From Rhodobacteraceae bacterium UBA6273 (GTDB lineage: Bacteria > Pseudomonadota > Alphaproteobacteria > Rhodobacterales > Rhodobacteraceae), in the NCBI GenBank assembly GCA_002440625.1, contig DJUV01000201.1, positions 1 through 19,134 of the forward strand: a DNA stretch of 19,134 bases, read 5' to 3'. Under the pieces are notes generated by a model. The model did no database searches, was not told where the DNA came from, and saw only the letters and a program-made list of their open reading frames with translations. Positions 1-7,367 of this stretch are shown in pieces. Made by a program: the position numbers and the translations under genes. Position 1 is the first letter of the stretch. Each line of letters begins with the position of its first letter.

Positions 1-38
<38 letters not shown>

Positions 39-48
39 ACTGCGGGGG

Positions 49-77
49 TTCTTATCCAAGGTGGCACCGGCCCGCAA
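49..77 (-). promoter_or_regulatory. possible promoter of the tRNA-Gln gene
   Basis: On the minus strand upstream of the tRNA there is TTGCGG, a 17-bp spacer and TAAGAA; an overlapping GATAAG (ATAA core) lies 15 bp from the same -35. The predicted start would fall a few bases before the tRNA 5' end. The match is weak, and the position in front of the tRNA is the main argument. Confidence 0.3.
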
Positions 78-135
78 GATGCTAACGTGAAAAAATGCCG
101 TTGCCGGCGGGTTGAAAGCGGCCTAACCGGGCGGG

Positions 136-1317
136 GTGAATGAGGTTGATGTCGCAATCCTGGGCGCTGGCGCCGCGGGCATGATGTGCGCGGTCGAGGC
201 CGGCCGGCGCGGGCGGAGCGTGCTCGTCATCGACCATAATGCGGCACCCGGCGAGAAGATCCGCATCTCCGGCGGCGGCCGCTGCAACTTCACCAATCTT
301 GAGGCGCCGCCCACTCGGTTCCTGTCGGAGAACCCGCGCTTTGCCGTCTCGGCGCTGAAGCGGTTCACGCCGCGGGACTTCATCGCGCGCATCGACGCGG
401 CGGGGATCGGCTGGCACGAAAAGACCCTCGGCCAGCTTTTCTGCGACGGGAGCGCCAAGCAAATCGTGGCGCTTCTGACCCGGCAGATGGCCGAGGCCGG
501 GGCGGAGCTTTGGCTCGGCACGACGGTCGAGGCGGTGGAGCGGGGCAGCGACTTTCTCATTCGGACGAGCCGGGGCCTCGTCAAGGCGCGCCGGCTGGTT
601 CTGGCGACGGGTGGCAAGTCCATCCCGAAGATGGGGGCGACGGGGTTGGCCTACCGCCTCGCGGCCGAATTCGGCCTGGCGGTGACCGAGACGCGGCCGG
701 CGCTGGTGCCCTTGACCTTCGCCGAACAGGAGCTGGAGGGCCTTCGCCCGCTCGCGGGCGTCTCGGTGCCGGCGCGGGTCCATTGCGGCAAGGTGGCTTT
801 CGAGGAGGGGTTCCTGTTCACGCATCGCGGTCTTTCGGGGCCGTCGATCCTGCAGATCAGCTCCTACTGGCGCGAGGGCGGCGAGATTCGCGTGGACCTT
901 TTGCCGGGTGCGACGGCTGGCAGCACCCTTCGCGCGATGCGCTCTGACAACGGCAAGGGCTCGCTCGGCCGCGGGCTTGCAGCACTTCTGCCGGAGAAGC
1001 TGGCCCAGCATGTCCTGGCGCGCGCCGGGCTAAGCGGCACCACGCGGCTTGGCGATCTTTCCAACGCCAGCATTGACCGCCTGTCGGTGGCGATCCACGA
1101 CTGGCGGGTCCGCCCGGTCGGAAGCGAGGGCTACCGGACGGCGGAAGTGACGCTCGGCGGGGTCGATACGGACGGACTCTCATCCCAGACGATGGAGGCG
1201 CGAACCTGCCCAGGCCTTCACGTCATCGGCGAGGCCGTCGACGTGACCGGCTGGCTCGGCGGCTACAACTTCCAGTGGGCCTGGTCCTCGGGCTGGGCGG
1301 CGGGGCAGGCGGTGTAA
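136..1317 (+). CDS. NAD(P)/FAD-dependent oxidoreductase, HI0933/YhiN (BaiN-like) family
   Basis: A 393-residue flavoprotein starting at GTG (VNEVDVAILG). The N-terminal FAD dinucleotide-binding fold is visible as AILGAGAAGMM (about residues 8-18). It is followed by the family signature GGRCNFTN (about 50-57) and a second nucleotide-contact segment LVLATGGKSIPKMG near residue 155. The C-terminal FAD-closing motif TGWLGGYNFQWAWSSG is diagnostic of the HI0933/TIGR00275 group. Length matches the family (about 390-410). Members are soluble flavoenzymes whose physiological substrate is mostly unknown; the name BaiN comes from bile-acid dehydroxylation in a clostridium and should not be transferred here. 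The gene ends 5 bp before the convergent kdsA stop. I see no strong ribosome-binding site before the GTG. Confidence 0.9.
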   Translation: MNEVDVAILGAGAAGMMCAVEAGRRGRSVLVIDHNAAPGEKIRISGGGRCNFTNLEAPPTRFLSENPRFAVSALKRFTPRDFIARIDAAGIGWHEKTLGQLFCDGSAKQIVALLTRQMAEAGAELWLGTTVEAVERGSDFLIRTSRGLVKARRLVLATGGKSIPKMGATGLAYRLAAEFGLAVTETRPALVPLTFAEQELEGLRPLAGVSVPARVHCGKVAFEEGFLFTHRGLSGPSILQISSYWREGGEIRVDLLPGATAGSTLRAMRSDNGKGSLGRGLAALLPEKLAQHVLARAGLSGTTRLGDLSNASIDRLSVAIHDWRVRPVGSEGYRTAEVTLGGVDTDGLSSQTMEARTCPGLHVIGEAVDVTGWLGGYNFQWAWSSGWAAGQAV

Positions 1318-1322
1318 GCCGC

Positions 1323-2165
1323 TCACACCCTGATGGGATCGGCCTTGGCGATCCGGTCGAGCGCCATCAGCGTCGCTATCAGCCGGTCCATCTGATCGAG
1401 CGGGATCATGTTCGGTCCGTCGGACGGCGCATGGTCCGGGTCCTCATGCGTTTCGATGAAGACGCCGGCGATGCCGAGGCTGACGGCGGCGCGGGCCATC
1501 ACCGGGGCAAACTCGCGCTGGCCGCCCGATGAACCGCCCAGCCCGCCGGGCTGCTGCACCGAATGGGTGGCGTCCATGATGACCGGATAGCCTGTCTTGG
1601 CCATCGTCGGCAGCGACCGCATGTCGGCCACCAACGTGTTGTAGCCGAAGGAGGCCCCGCGCTCGGTCAGAAGGATGCGGCTGTTGCCGGTGCTTTCGAC
1701 CTTCTCGGCGACATTGGCCATGTCCCAGGGGGCGAGGAACTGGCCTTTCTTGATGTTGACGACAGCCCCCGTCTCTCCGGCGGCGACCAGAAGATCGGTC
1801 TGGCGCGACAGGAAGGCCGGGATCTGGATCACGTCGACGACCTTCGCGGCGATGCGCGCCTGTTCGGCATCGTGGATGTCGGTCAGGACCGGCAGGTCCA
1901 TGCCCTGCCGTATCTGATCGAGAACCGTGAGGCCGGCGTCGATCCCAAGCCCGCGCCGGCCTTTCAGCGAGGTGCGGTTGGCCTTGTCGTAGCTGGCCTT
2001 GAACACGTATTGCGCGCCGTGGGCGCGGCAAATCTCGGCCATGCGCCCGGCGATCATCTCGGCGTGGTCGCGGTTTTCCAGCTGGCAGGGCCCGGCGATC
2101 ACCGTCAACGGCCGGTCATTGCCGACGGTCAGCCCGCCAAAGCTCACGTCTTTCATCGTCGTCAT
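1323..2165 (-). CDS. kdsA: 3-deoxy-8-phosphooctulonate synthase (Kdo-8-phosphate synthase)
   Basis: A 280-residue enzyme of the DAHP/KDO8P synthase (beta/alpha)8 family. It condenses phosphoenolpyruvate with arabinose 5-phosphate to give Kdo-8-phosphate for LPS core and capsule linkers. Visible motifs are AGPCQLEN (about 24-31), YVFKASYDKANRTS, QIPAFLSRQTDL, the KKGQFLAPWDM substrate segment, ERGASFGY, DATHSVQQPGG and ETHEDPDHAPSDGPN. Cys27 stands where E. coli KdsA has Asn (GGMN), and the later His, Glu and Asp ligand positions are kept. This marks the metal-dependent class, as in Aquifex. The ATG has a good GAGGG ribosome-binding site. The gene starts 8 bp after the kpsE stop, so it is the last gene of a kpsT-kpsE-kdsA operon. 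That position suggests Kdo is made for the capsule as well as for LPS. Confidence 0.95.
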   Translation of the reverse strand: MTTMKDVSFGGLTVGNDRPLTVIAGPCQLENRDHAEMIAGRMAEICRAHGAQYVFKASYDKANRTSLKGRRGLGIDAGLTVLDQIRQGMDLPVLTDIHDAEQARIAAKVVDVIQIPAFLSRQTDLLVAAGETGAVVNIKKGQFLAPWDMANVAEKVESTGNSRILLTERGASFGYNTLVADMRSLPTMAKTGYPVIMDATHSVQQPGGLGGSSGGQREFAPVMARAAVSLGIAGVFIETHEDPDHAPSDGPNMIPLDQMDRLIATLMALDRIAKADPIRV

Positions 2166-2173
2166 GGTTGCCC

Positions 2174-3787
2174 TCAGGCTGTAACCTGCTCGCGCAGGAT
2201 GGCGGCGGTCAGTGACAGCATCAGGTAAATGCCGCCAAAGATCAGCAATGCCAATAGGGTATTCTCGAAGGCGCGCGGGTAGGTCGCCTCGTCCGGCGCC
2301 ACCGGGCTGACGCCGAGCGACAGATAGCGCACCTGCCGGTTGGCCTCGATCCGGGCGGTTTCAAGCTGCTGCATCGCCTGCGCGAGCATCATTTGCCGGG
2401 TCTCAAGCTCGCCCTCGGCGACGCGCAGCTTTCCCGTCACCTGGGCGAGCGAGGTGCTGCCGTCCTCGCTTTCGGTCAGCGGTTTGCGCAGCTCGGCGAT
2501 TGCCTTCTCAAGCCGCATAACGTCGCCCTTGACGCCTGCCACGCGGGCGGCGTTGGGCTGGGCATTGTCCTCAAGCTGCTGAAGTTCAAGCTTCTTTCTT
2601 TGCAGTTCGATCTCGAAGGCGGTGATCTGGCTCATCGCGGCGCTGCTTTCGGTCCGCGGGTCCAGAATTCCAAGCCGTTCCTGCAGGTCGAGGATCGTGC
2701 TCTGGGCGACGACGACTTTCTTCTCGGCGACATCGAAACTCTCGCGGGCGCCCTTCATCTGATCCTCACGCAGCCGCTTGGTCAGCTGATCGACCTGTTC
2801 CTCGGCATAGCTGAGAAGCGCCTTTGAGAAGCTCTCGCTCAACGCCGGGCTCGGGGCGATGACCTCCATCTTCACGATGCCTTCGGTCGGGTCGTAGCCG
2901 ATCTGCACCATCCGCCGGTAAAGCCGATAGGCTTCCTCGTTGGTGGCGTCGGCATCGAGCCGCTGCACGGCGTCGACTGAAGGCGCGCTGAAAACCGCCT
3001 TGAAGCCAAGATCCTGATCGAGCCGCAACAGGGCGTCGCGCGACTGCAGGTAGGACTGCACCGTGATCGAATCCTGCGAGGTCGCGAACTGCGTGCCGCG
3101 GAACAGCGAGCCGAGGCCGCCCATCTGGCTGTCGGCCTGCTGGATGACGAACTCGCTGCGCGTCGCGTACATCGGCGTCGCGATAAAGAAGTAGTAGATC
3201 GCCGCAACGATCGTCGGCAGGAAGACGAAGACGCTGAGCCGGGCGAGAAGCATCAGGAAGTTGCGCCGCCTGCGGCGCACGATGTCCTGCTGGATGCGGA
3301 TGATCTCCTGTGCCCGCTGCGCCTCGCCGTAGGTCGGTTGCGCGGGCAGCGTTTGCGAGGCGCGCACCGTCTGCGGCAGGTGAACCTCGCCGGAGCCCCC
3401 TCCCACCACACCCAGCGCCGGGGCGGCGATGCTGAACGGGTCGATGCCCTTGCGGCGCAGAAGCAGGACCGCCTCGGCATCGTCGGCGGCATTGATGCCG
3501 TTCTTCTGCGCCACGCGGCGCGCGGTGCGGAGCTGGCGCCCGGTCAGGCCTTCGGCGCGGATCGCGGCCAGTGCCGCAGCAAGCTCGGGGCTGGCGGCTG
3601 TCTCTGTCATGGGCGAATCGGGCAGGTAGCTTCCCTCGCCGAAGCCGGCGTCGGGATCGGGCGCGAAGGGAAGATCCTCGTTCGCGGTGGCGGCGGGACG
3701 CTCACGCGCCACCTTCTGGACGTTCGCTGCAGCGTTGGCCGCCTGCCGCCTGACGCGGAACCTGCTGGCTTTAGGAGGCGTAGTCAT
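2174..3787 (-). CDS. kpsE: capsular polysaccharide export inner-membrane protein, KpsE/RkpR type
   Basis: A 537-residue polysaccharide co-polymerase-like export protein. In group 2 capsule systems KpsE sits in the inner membrane, spans the periplasm and links the KpsM/KpsT transporter to the outer-membrane channel KpsD. The sequence shows a long N-terminal cytoplasmic part (1-175), a basic patch RRRRR (171-175), a first membrane segment (about 177-201) and a periplasmic domain beginning MYATRSEFVIQQ. A long Gln/Glu/Lys/Leu-rich coiled coil follows (about 335-485). Near the end are VSPVAPDEATYPR and a second membrane segment (about 509-530). E. coli KpsE is about 380 residues, so the N-terminal extension is the odd part; it contains a helical module (LTGRQLRTARRVAQKNG, about 81-97). 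The first 17 bp overlap the end of kpsT, implying translational coupling. Confidence 0.88.
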   Translation of the reverse strand: MTTPPKASRFRVRRQAANAAANVQKVARERPAATANEDLPFAPDPDAGFGEGSYLPDSPMTETAASPELAAALAAIRAEGLTGRQLRTARRVAQKNGINAADDAEAVLLLRRKGIDPFSIAAPALGVVGGGSGEVHLPQTVRASQTLPAQPTYGEAQRAQEIIRIQQDIVRRRRRNFLMLLARLSVFVFLPTIVAAIYYFFIATPMYATRSEFVIQQADSQMGGLGSLFRGTQFATSQDSITVQSYLQSRDALLRLDQDLGFKAVFSAPSVDAVQRLDADATNEEAYRLYRRMVQIGYDPTEGIVKMEVIAPSPALSESFSKALLSYAEEQVDQLTKRLREDQMKGARESFDVAEKKVVVAQSTILDLQERLGILDPRTESSAAMSQITAFEIELQRKKLELQQLEDNAQPNAARVAGVKGDVMRLEKAIAELRKPLTESEDGSTSLAQVTGKLRVAEGELETRQMMLAQAMQQLETARIEANRQVRYLSLGVSPVAPDEATYPRAFENTLLALLIFGGIYLMLSLTAAILREQVTA

Positions 3788-4436
3788 ACATCCGCTTCGC
3801 TTCTTCGAGGGTCTCGAACATATAAAGCCTTCCGTCCCTGAGGACAGCCGCCTGGCGGCAGAATTTCTCGATGATCGTCGGCTGATGGGACACGATCACG
3901 ACGGTCGAATTCTTCAGCCGCTCGCGAAGCAGCGATCCGGCCTTGCGGTTGAACTCCACATCCGTCGTCGAAGGCATGCCCTCGTCGATGAGATAGATAT
4001 CGAACTCAAGCGCCAGCAGGAGCGAGAAGGTGAAGCGTGACTTCATGCCGGAACTGTAGGTGCCGACGGGCATGTCGAAATATTCGTTGATGCCGCAGAG
4101 CCAGCGGCTGAAAGCCTCGATGTAGTCGGGGTCGAGGCCGTAGAGCCGGGCGAGGAAGCGGGCATTCTCGCGCGCGGTGTGCTTCGGCACGACCCCACCC
4201 ATGAAACCCAGCGGAAAAGACACCCGGCAGGTCTTGCGGACAGTGCCTTCATCAGGCTTTTCAAGGCCCGCCATCATCCGGATGATCGTGGTCTTGCCGG
4301 TGCCGTTCGGGGCGAGGATGCCAAGCGACCGGCCAAGCTCCACCCGGAAGGAGGCCCGGTCAAGGATCACCTTGCGCTGCTTGCCCGTCCAGAAGGACTT
4401 GCTGACATTTTCGAACTCAAGCACCAGAACGCCCAC
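3771..4436 (-). CDS. kpsT: capsular polysaccharide ABC transporter ATP-binding protein
   Basis: A 221-residue ABC ATPase, the usual KpsT length. It powers export of capsular polysaccharide across the inner membrane together with the permease KpsM. Walker A is APNGTGKTT (42-50). The signature is the degenerate YSSGM (127-131), typical of KpsT/RfbE-type transporters, in place of LSGGQ. Walker B is IYLIDE (147-152) and the switch histidine is in IVSHQ (184). The start is GTG, giving MGVLVLEFENVSKSFW; a second in-frame GTG four codons later is possible. It is the first gene of the operon and overlaps kpsE by 17 bp. The partner permease gene kpsM is not in this window; upstream lies the promoter and then nhaA. 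Confidence 0.92.
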   Translation of the reverse strand: MGVLVLEFENVSKSFWTGKQRKVILDRASFRVELGRSLGILAPNGTGKTTIIRMMAGLEKPDEGTVRKTCRVSFPLGFMGGVVPKHTARENARFLARLYGLDPDYIEAFSRWLCGINEYFDMPVGTYSSGMKSRFTFSLLLALEFDIYLIDEGMPSTTDVEFNRKAGSLLRERLKNSTVVIVSHQPTIIEKFCRQAAVLRDGRLYMFETLEEAKRMYDYAS

Positions 4437-4471
4437 ATCTTGCCCGCCGAACCGCGTCTTTTGCTAGCGCC

Positions 4472-4507
4472 GCGCGGTTAACAATTCACGGTATGCGATA
4501 ACCGCGC
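4472..4507. repeat. perfect 9-bp inverted repeat in front of kpsT
   Basis: GCGCGGTTA (4472-4480) and its exact complement TAACCGCGC (4499-4507) are separated by 18 bp. The distal arm lies at the start site predicted from the kpsT promoter, so the repeat covers the start-site and early leader region. The geometry (centre-to-centre about 27 bp) could be an operator with two half sites or a leader hairpin with a large loop. Because the predicted start falls within the outer arm, a protein-binding site seems more likely than a hairpin. Confidence 0.6.
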
Positions 4508-4511
4508 CGGA

Positions 4512-4540
4512 ATTATGGCGGTCTGCGGGTCGCTTGACAA
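4512..4540 (-). promoter_or_regulatory. sigma70-type promoter of kpsT-kpsE-kdsA
   Basis: On the minus strand TTGTCA (-35, 4540-4535) is followed after exactly 17 bp by CATAAT (-10, 4517-4512), each five of six to consensus. The predicted start is near 4505, about 70 bases before the kpsT GTG. No other gene lies between, so this is the best candidate promoter for the whole capsule-export/Kdo operon. Confidence 0.65.
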
Positions 4541-4570
4541 CGCCGCCGTGAACGGAGCCCTGCCGGGGCG

Positions 4571-5824
4571 TCAGTCGCGCACCTTCTCCACCCGCATCAG
4601 GAGGCCGGCGATGATCGCCAGTGCGCCGGCGCCGAAGCTGAAGAGCGCCCCCATCTTTGCCGCGTCCTGCACCGGCCCCGCCGGGAAGGCGACCGAGGCC
4701 ACGAAAAGCGCGACGGTGAAGCCGATGGCGGCCACCATGCCGACGACGAAAAGATCGGGCATCCGCATCCCGTCCGGCAGGCCAAGGCCGAGCGGGCGGG
4801 CAGCGATCCAGCCCATCGCAAAGATGCCGACCGGCTTGCCGATGATGAGACCGAGAAGCACGAGCCAGGTCGGTGCCGAGATGGCGCTGAACTCGACGCC
4901 GGCATTCATCAGCCCGAAGAAGAAGAGAACGATCTCCACCGGCGATTTCAGCCGGTGTTCGATCCAGTTCAGAAGGTCGGTCAGATAGGATTCAGCTTCG
5001 GCGAAGACGCCGAAGGCGCGGTCGGCATGGGGGATCGTCGGCACGATCGGCAGAAGGCCGAGCGCGGGGTGGATGCCCGCCTCCTGAAAGCCGAACCAGC
5101 TTAAGGCACCGGCGATGAGATAGGGCCAGAACGACAGCTTCTTGCGCATCCAGGTCGAATTGCGCCTGAGCTGGTCGCCACGGTCGAAATAGCGCGGCAG
5201 CCAGTTACACAAAAGGTAGACGATGATCGCCGCCCCGAAGGAAAGAAGAAGCCACATCGGCTGAAGCTCCCCCGTCGGATAGAAGATCGCGAGGATGATG
5301 AGGCCCGCCGCGTCGTCGGCGATGGCCAGAAGCAGCAGGAACCGGATCGCCGGGTGGCCTGCGCCGAAGACGATGCGGCCGACGAGGTAGGAAAAGGCGA
5401 TGTCCGTCGCAGTCGGGATCGCCCAGCCGCGCTGCACCGTTTCGAATATGCCCAAGAAGGCGGCAAGGCCGAGGTAGACCGCGATCGGCCCGAGCATCCC
5501 GCCGGCTGTGGCAATGAGCGGCGTCAGCGCCTTCTTGCCGCGGAGCGAGCCATTTTCCAGCGCCACCGCCTCCCACACTTCCTTAGCGGCGATGGCGAAG
5601 AAGAAGGCCATGAACACGTCGTTCACAAGGAAATGCAGCGTCAGCGTGCGGCTGATGCTGCCGCCTTCGACACGGGCCTCGCCGATCAGGAAATTCTCGG
5701 CAATGACCATCTGGAGGAAGCTATGGTAGCTGTCGGGACTGGTGTTGGCCCAGATCAGTCCGATCCCGGCGCCGGCGATCAGCAAGAGCGAATAATTGCT
5801 GACGTAGTTCCAGACCCGATACAT
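4571..5824 (-). CDS. nhaA: Na+/H+ antiporter NhaA
   Basis: A 417-residue inner-membrane antiporter that expels Na+ (or Li+) in exchange for protons for pH and salt homeostasis. About twelve hydrophobic segments are visible. The unwound TM4 motif AIPTATDIAFS carries Asp141 (E. coli Asp133). The ion-binding pair is in AIADDAAGL, Asp170-Asp171 (E. coli Asp163-Asp164). The TM10 lysine is in GLIIGKPVG, Lys330 (E. coli Lys300). MNAGVEF matches the family's FANAGV. I chose the ATG at 5824 because AAGGGG sits about 6 bases upstream and the protein then begins MYRVWNYVSNYSLLL directly before TM1. The open frame continues 76 codons upstream, but that part is Arg/Pro-rich and overlaps the divergent gene. 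It is probably a single-gene transcript. Confidence 0.92.
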   Translation of the reverse strand: MYRVWNYVSNYSLLLIAGAGIGLIWANTSPDSYHSFLQMVIAENFLIGEARVEGGSISRTLTLHFLVNDVFMAFFFAIAAKEVWEAVALENGSLRGKKALTPLIATAGGMLGPIAVYLGLAAFLGIFETVQRGWAIPTATDIAFSYLVGRIVFGAGHPAIRFLLLLAIADDAAGLIILAIFYPTGELQPMWLLLSFGAAIIVYLLCNWLPRYFDRGDQLRRNSTWMRKKLSFWPYLIAGALSWFGFQEAGIHPALGLLPIVPTIPHADRAFGVFAEAESYLTDLLNWIEHRLKSPVEIVLFFFGLMNAGVEFSAISAPTWLVLLGLIIGKPVGIFAMGWIAARPLGLGLPDGMRMPDLFVVGMVAAIGFTVALFVASVAFPAGPVQDAAKMGALFSFGAGALAIIAGLLMRVEKVRD

Positions 5825-5950
5825 GCGCCGCCCCTTGTCGCTTTCTCGCAGCCCGTCGATACCGGATCGGGGCAGGTGGGGCAAGCAAGGTCGGCCTGCC
5901 GGTTCTGGCGGCCGATTGCGGTGGGCAGGCGCGGCGCCTATCGTCGCGGA

Positions 5951-6574
5951 ATGACCCTGCCACCAGACCAGCCTTCGTGGATCGAGCTGGAAGCCGAAGT
6001 CGCGGGCTGTCGGCTTTGCGCGGGGGATTTCGCGCGGACGGTGACGGCGCATCGGCCGCGCCCGGTCTTATGGGTCCGTTCCGGGGCGCGCATCCTCATC
6101 GCCGGCCAGGCGCCGGGGGCGCGGGTCCATGCCTCGGGCAGGCCCTTCACCGATCCCTCGGGCGACCGCCTGCGCGACTGGCTCGGGCTGGACGAGGCGA
6201 CTTTCTACGACCGTGACCGTGTCGCCATCCTGCCGATGGCCTTCTGCTTTCCGGGCTATGACGCGAAGGGCGCCGACCTGCCGCCGCCGCGCCGCTGTGC
6301 GGAGACTTGGCGCGCCGCAGTCCTTGCGCATCTGGAGCCTGAAGTGACCTTCCTCGTCGGCGGCTATGCGCAACTCTGGCACCTTGGCCGCGCCGCCACC
6401 ACGGGCGGCGTGACCGCGACCGTCGCCCGCTGGCGCGATCATGCGCCCGCGATCTTTCCCTTGCCACATCCCTCATGGCGCAATACCGCGTGGCTGAAAC
6501 GGAACCCGTGGTTCGCGGAGGAGCTTCTGCCCGCCGCGCGCCAGCGCCTGAAGGATGTGCTTGCCGGTGACTGA
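5951..6574 (+). CDS. uracil-DNA glycosylase superfamily protein, Fe-S type
   Basis: A 207-residue member of the UDG fold (family 4/5-like, COG1573). Such enzymes remove uracil or deaminated bases from DNA in base-excision repair; activity of this particular subfamily is not something I can confirm. Motif 1 is ILIAGQAPG (48-56), with Gln where family 4 has Glu. It is followed by GRPFTDPSGDRLRDWLG. The motif 2 equivalent is LPHPSWRN (171-178), close to a conserved RNPWF. Cys20 and Cys23 (CRLC), then Cys99 and Cys116 (16 residues between), fit the C-x2-C...C-x14-17-C pattern of [4Fe-4S] UDGs. The chosen ATG gives a compact protein; the frame is open far upstream but that part is antisense to nhaA. 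Its 3' end overlaps sseB. Confidence 0.85.
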   Translation: MTLPPDQPSWIELEAEVAGCRLCAGDFARTVTAHRPRPVLWVRSGARILIAGQAPGARVHASGRPFTDPSGDRLRDWLGLDEATFYDRDRVAILPMAFCFPGYDAKGADLPPPRRCAETWRAAVLAHLEPEVTFLVGGYAQLWHLGRAATTGGVTATVARWRDHAPAIFPLPHPSWRNTAWLKRNPWFAEELLPAARQRLKDVLAGD

Positions 6575-7367
6575 TCCGACCCCGCTCGACCAGGCCCATG
6601 CGCTGATGGAGTCAGCACCTGACGACGATGCCCTGCGCCTGCGGTTCTACGAACGGCTCGCCGATGCCGAACTGTTCCTCCTGCTGGCCGAGGAAAGCGA
6701 CGGCGATACCCTCAGCCCGGCGGTCTTCCGGCTGGAGGACGGCGATTTCGCCATGACCTTCGACCTTGAGGAGCGGCTCGCGGCCTTCTCCGATGCGCCG
6801 GCGCCCTATGCAGCACTTCCGGGACGGATCGCCGCGCGCGAGTTGGCGGCGCTGGGCGTGGGGTTGGGACTGAACATCGGCGTGGCCCCCTCCGCCTTTC
6901 TTCTGCCCATGCCGGCGCTCGCCTGGCTCTCCGAGACCTTGGGCCATGCCCCCGAGGCGACCGAGGCGCGGCCGGTCGCGTTCCATGACGGCGGCGCCCT
7001 GCCGCCGGCTCTCATTGCAGCTCTTGCCGATAAACTCGCGCGGCTTGGAGGATATGCCGATCACGTCGTGCTGGCCGGGGTTCGCTACCACGACGGGCGG
7101 CGCGGCCACATGCTCGCCTTCGTCGGTCCCCGACCGGGCACCGAAGCGGCGCTGGCCAAGGCGGTGTCCGAGGCGCTGGTGTTTTCCGGGGTCGAGGCGG
7201 GCGAGCTGGACGTCGCCTTCCTTGCCGCAGACGATCCGGCGCTGGCGGCAATGTCGGCGCAGGGGCGGCGGCTCGATATGCCGGTGCCTCCGCCTGAGAA
7301 TGTTCAGATCATCGGCGGCCCCGCCGCGCCGGGGATGGACCCTGCGAGGCCGCCGAGGCTGCGCTAG
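6567..7367 (+). CDS. SseB-like protein
   Basis: A 266-residue protein from the GTG at 6567 (reads [14 protein letters not shown]). An ATG four codons earlier (6555) is possible, but the AAGGA motif touches it directly, leaving no spacing. The sequence [17 protein letters not shown], a central Leu/Ala/Gly-rich part and a C-terminal region with [17 protein letters not shown] resemble SseB N- and C-terminal domain proteins. Their biochemical role is unknown; the E. coli namesake was linked to serine sensitivity and sulfurtransferase activity without a clear mechanism. The N-terminal family match is the firmer part. It overlaps the UDG-like gene by 8 bp, so the two are probably translated together. 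Its TAG stop shares a CTAG with the stop of convergent hisA. Confidence 0.75.
   Translation: MTDPTPLDQAHALMESAPDDDALRLRFYERLADAELFLLLAEESDGDTLSPAVFRLEDGDFAMTFDLEERLAAFSDAPAPYAALPGRIAARELAALGVGLGLNIGVAPSAFLLPMPALAWLSETLGHAPEATEARPVAFHDGGALPPALIAALADKLARLGGYADHVVLAGVRYHDGRRGHMLAFVGPRPGTEAALAKAVSEALVFSGVEAGELDVAFLAADDPALAAMSAQGRRLDMPVPPPENVQIIGGPAAPGMDPARPPRLR

Noticed and set aside
5894..5930. GCCTGCC/GGCAGGC inverted repeat between nhaA and the glycosylase-like gene
   Set aside because: Seven-base arms with 23 bp between them are expected by chance in DNA this GC-rich, and they do not line up with a good promoter.
5825..6052. 76-codon N-terminal extension of NhaA
   Set aside because: The extension is Arg/Pro-rich, lacks NhaA similarity and overlaps the divergent glycosylase-like gene. 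The ATG at 5824 has a good AAGGGG site.
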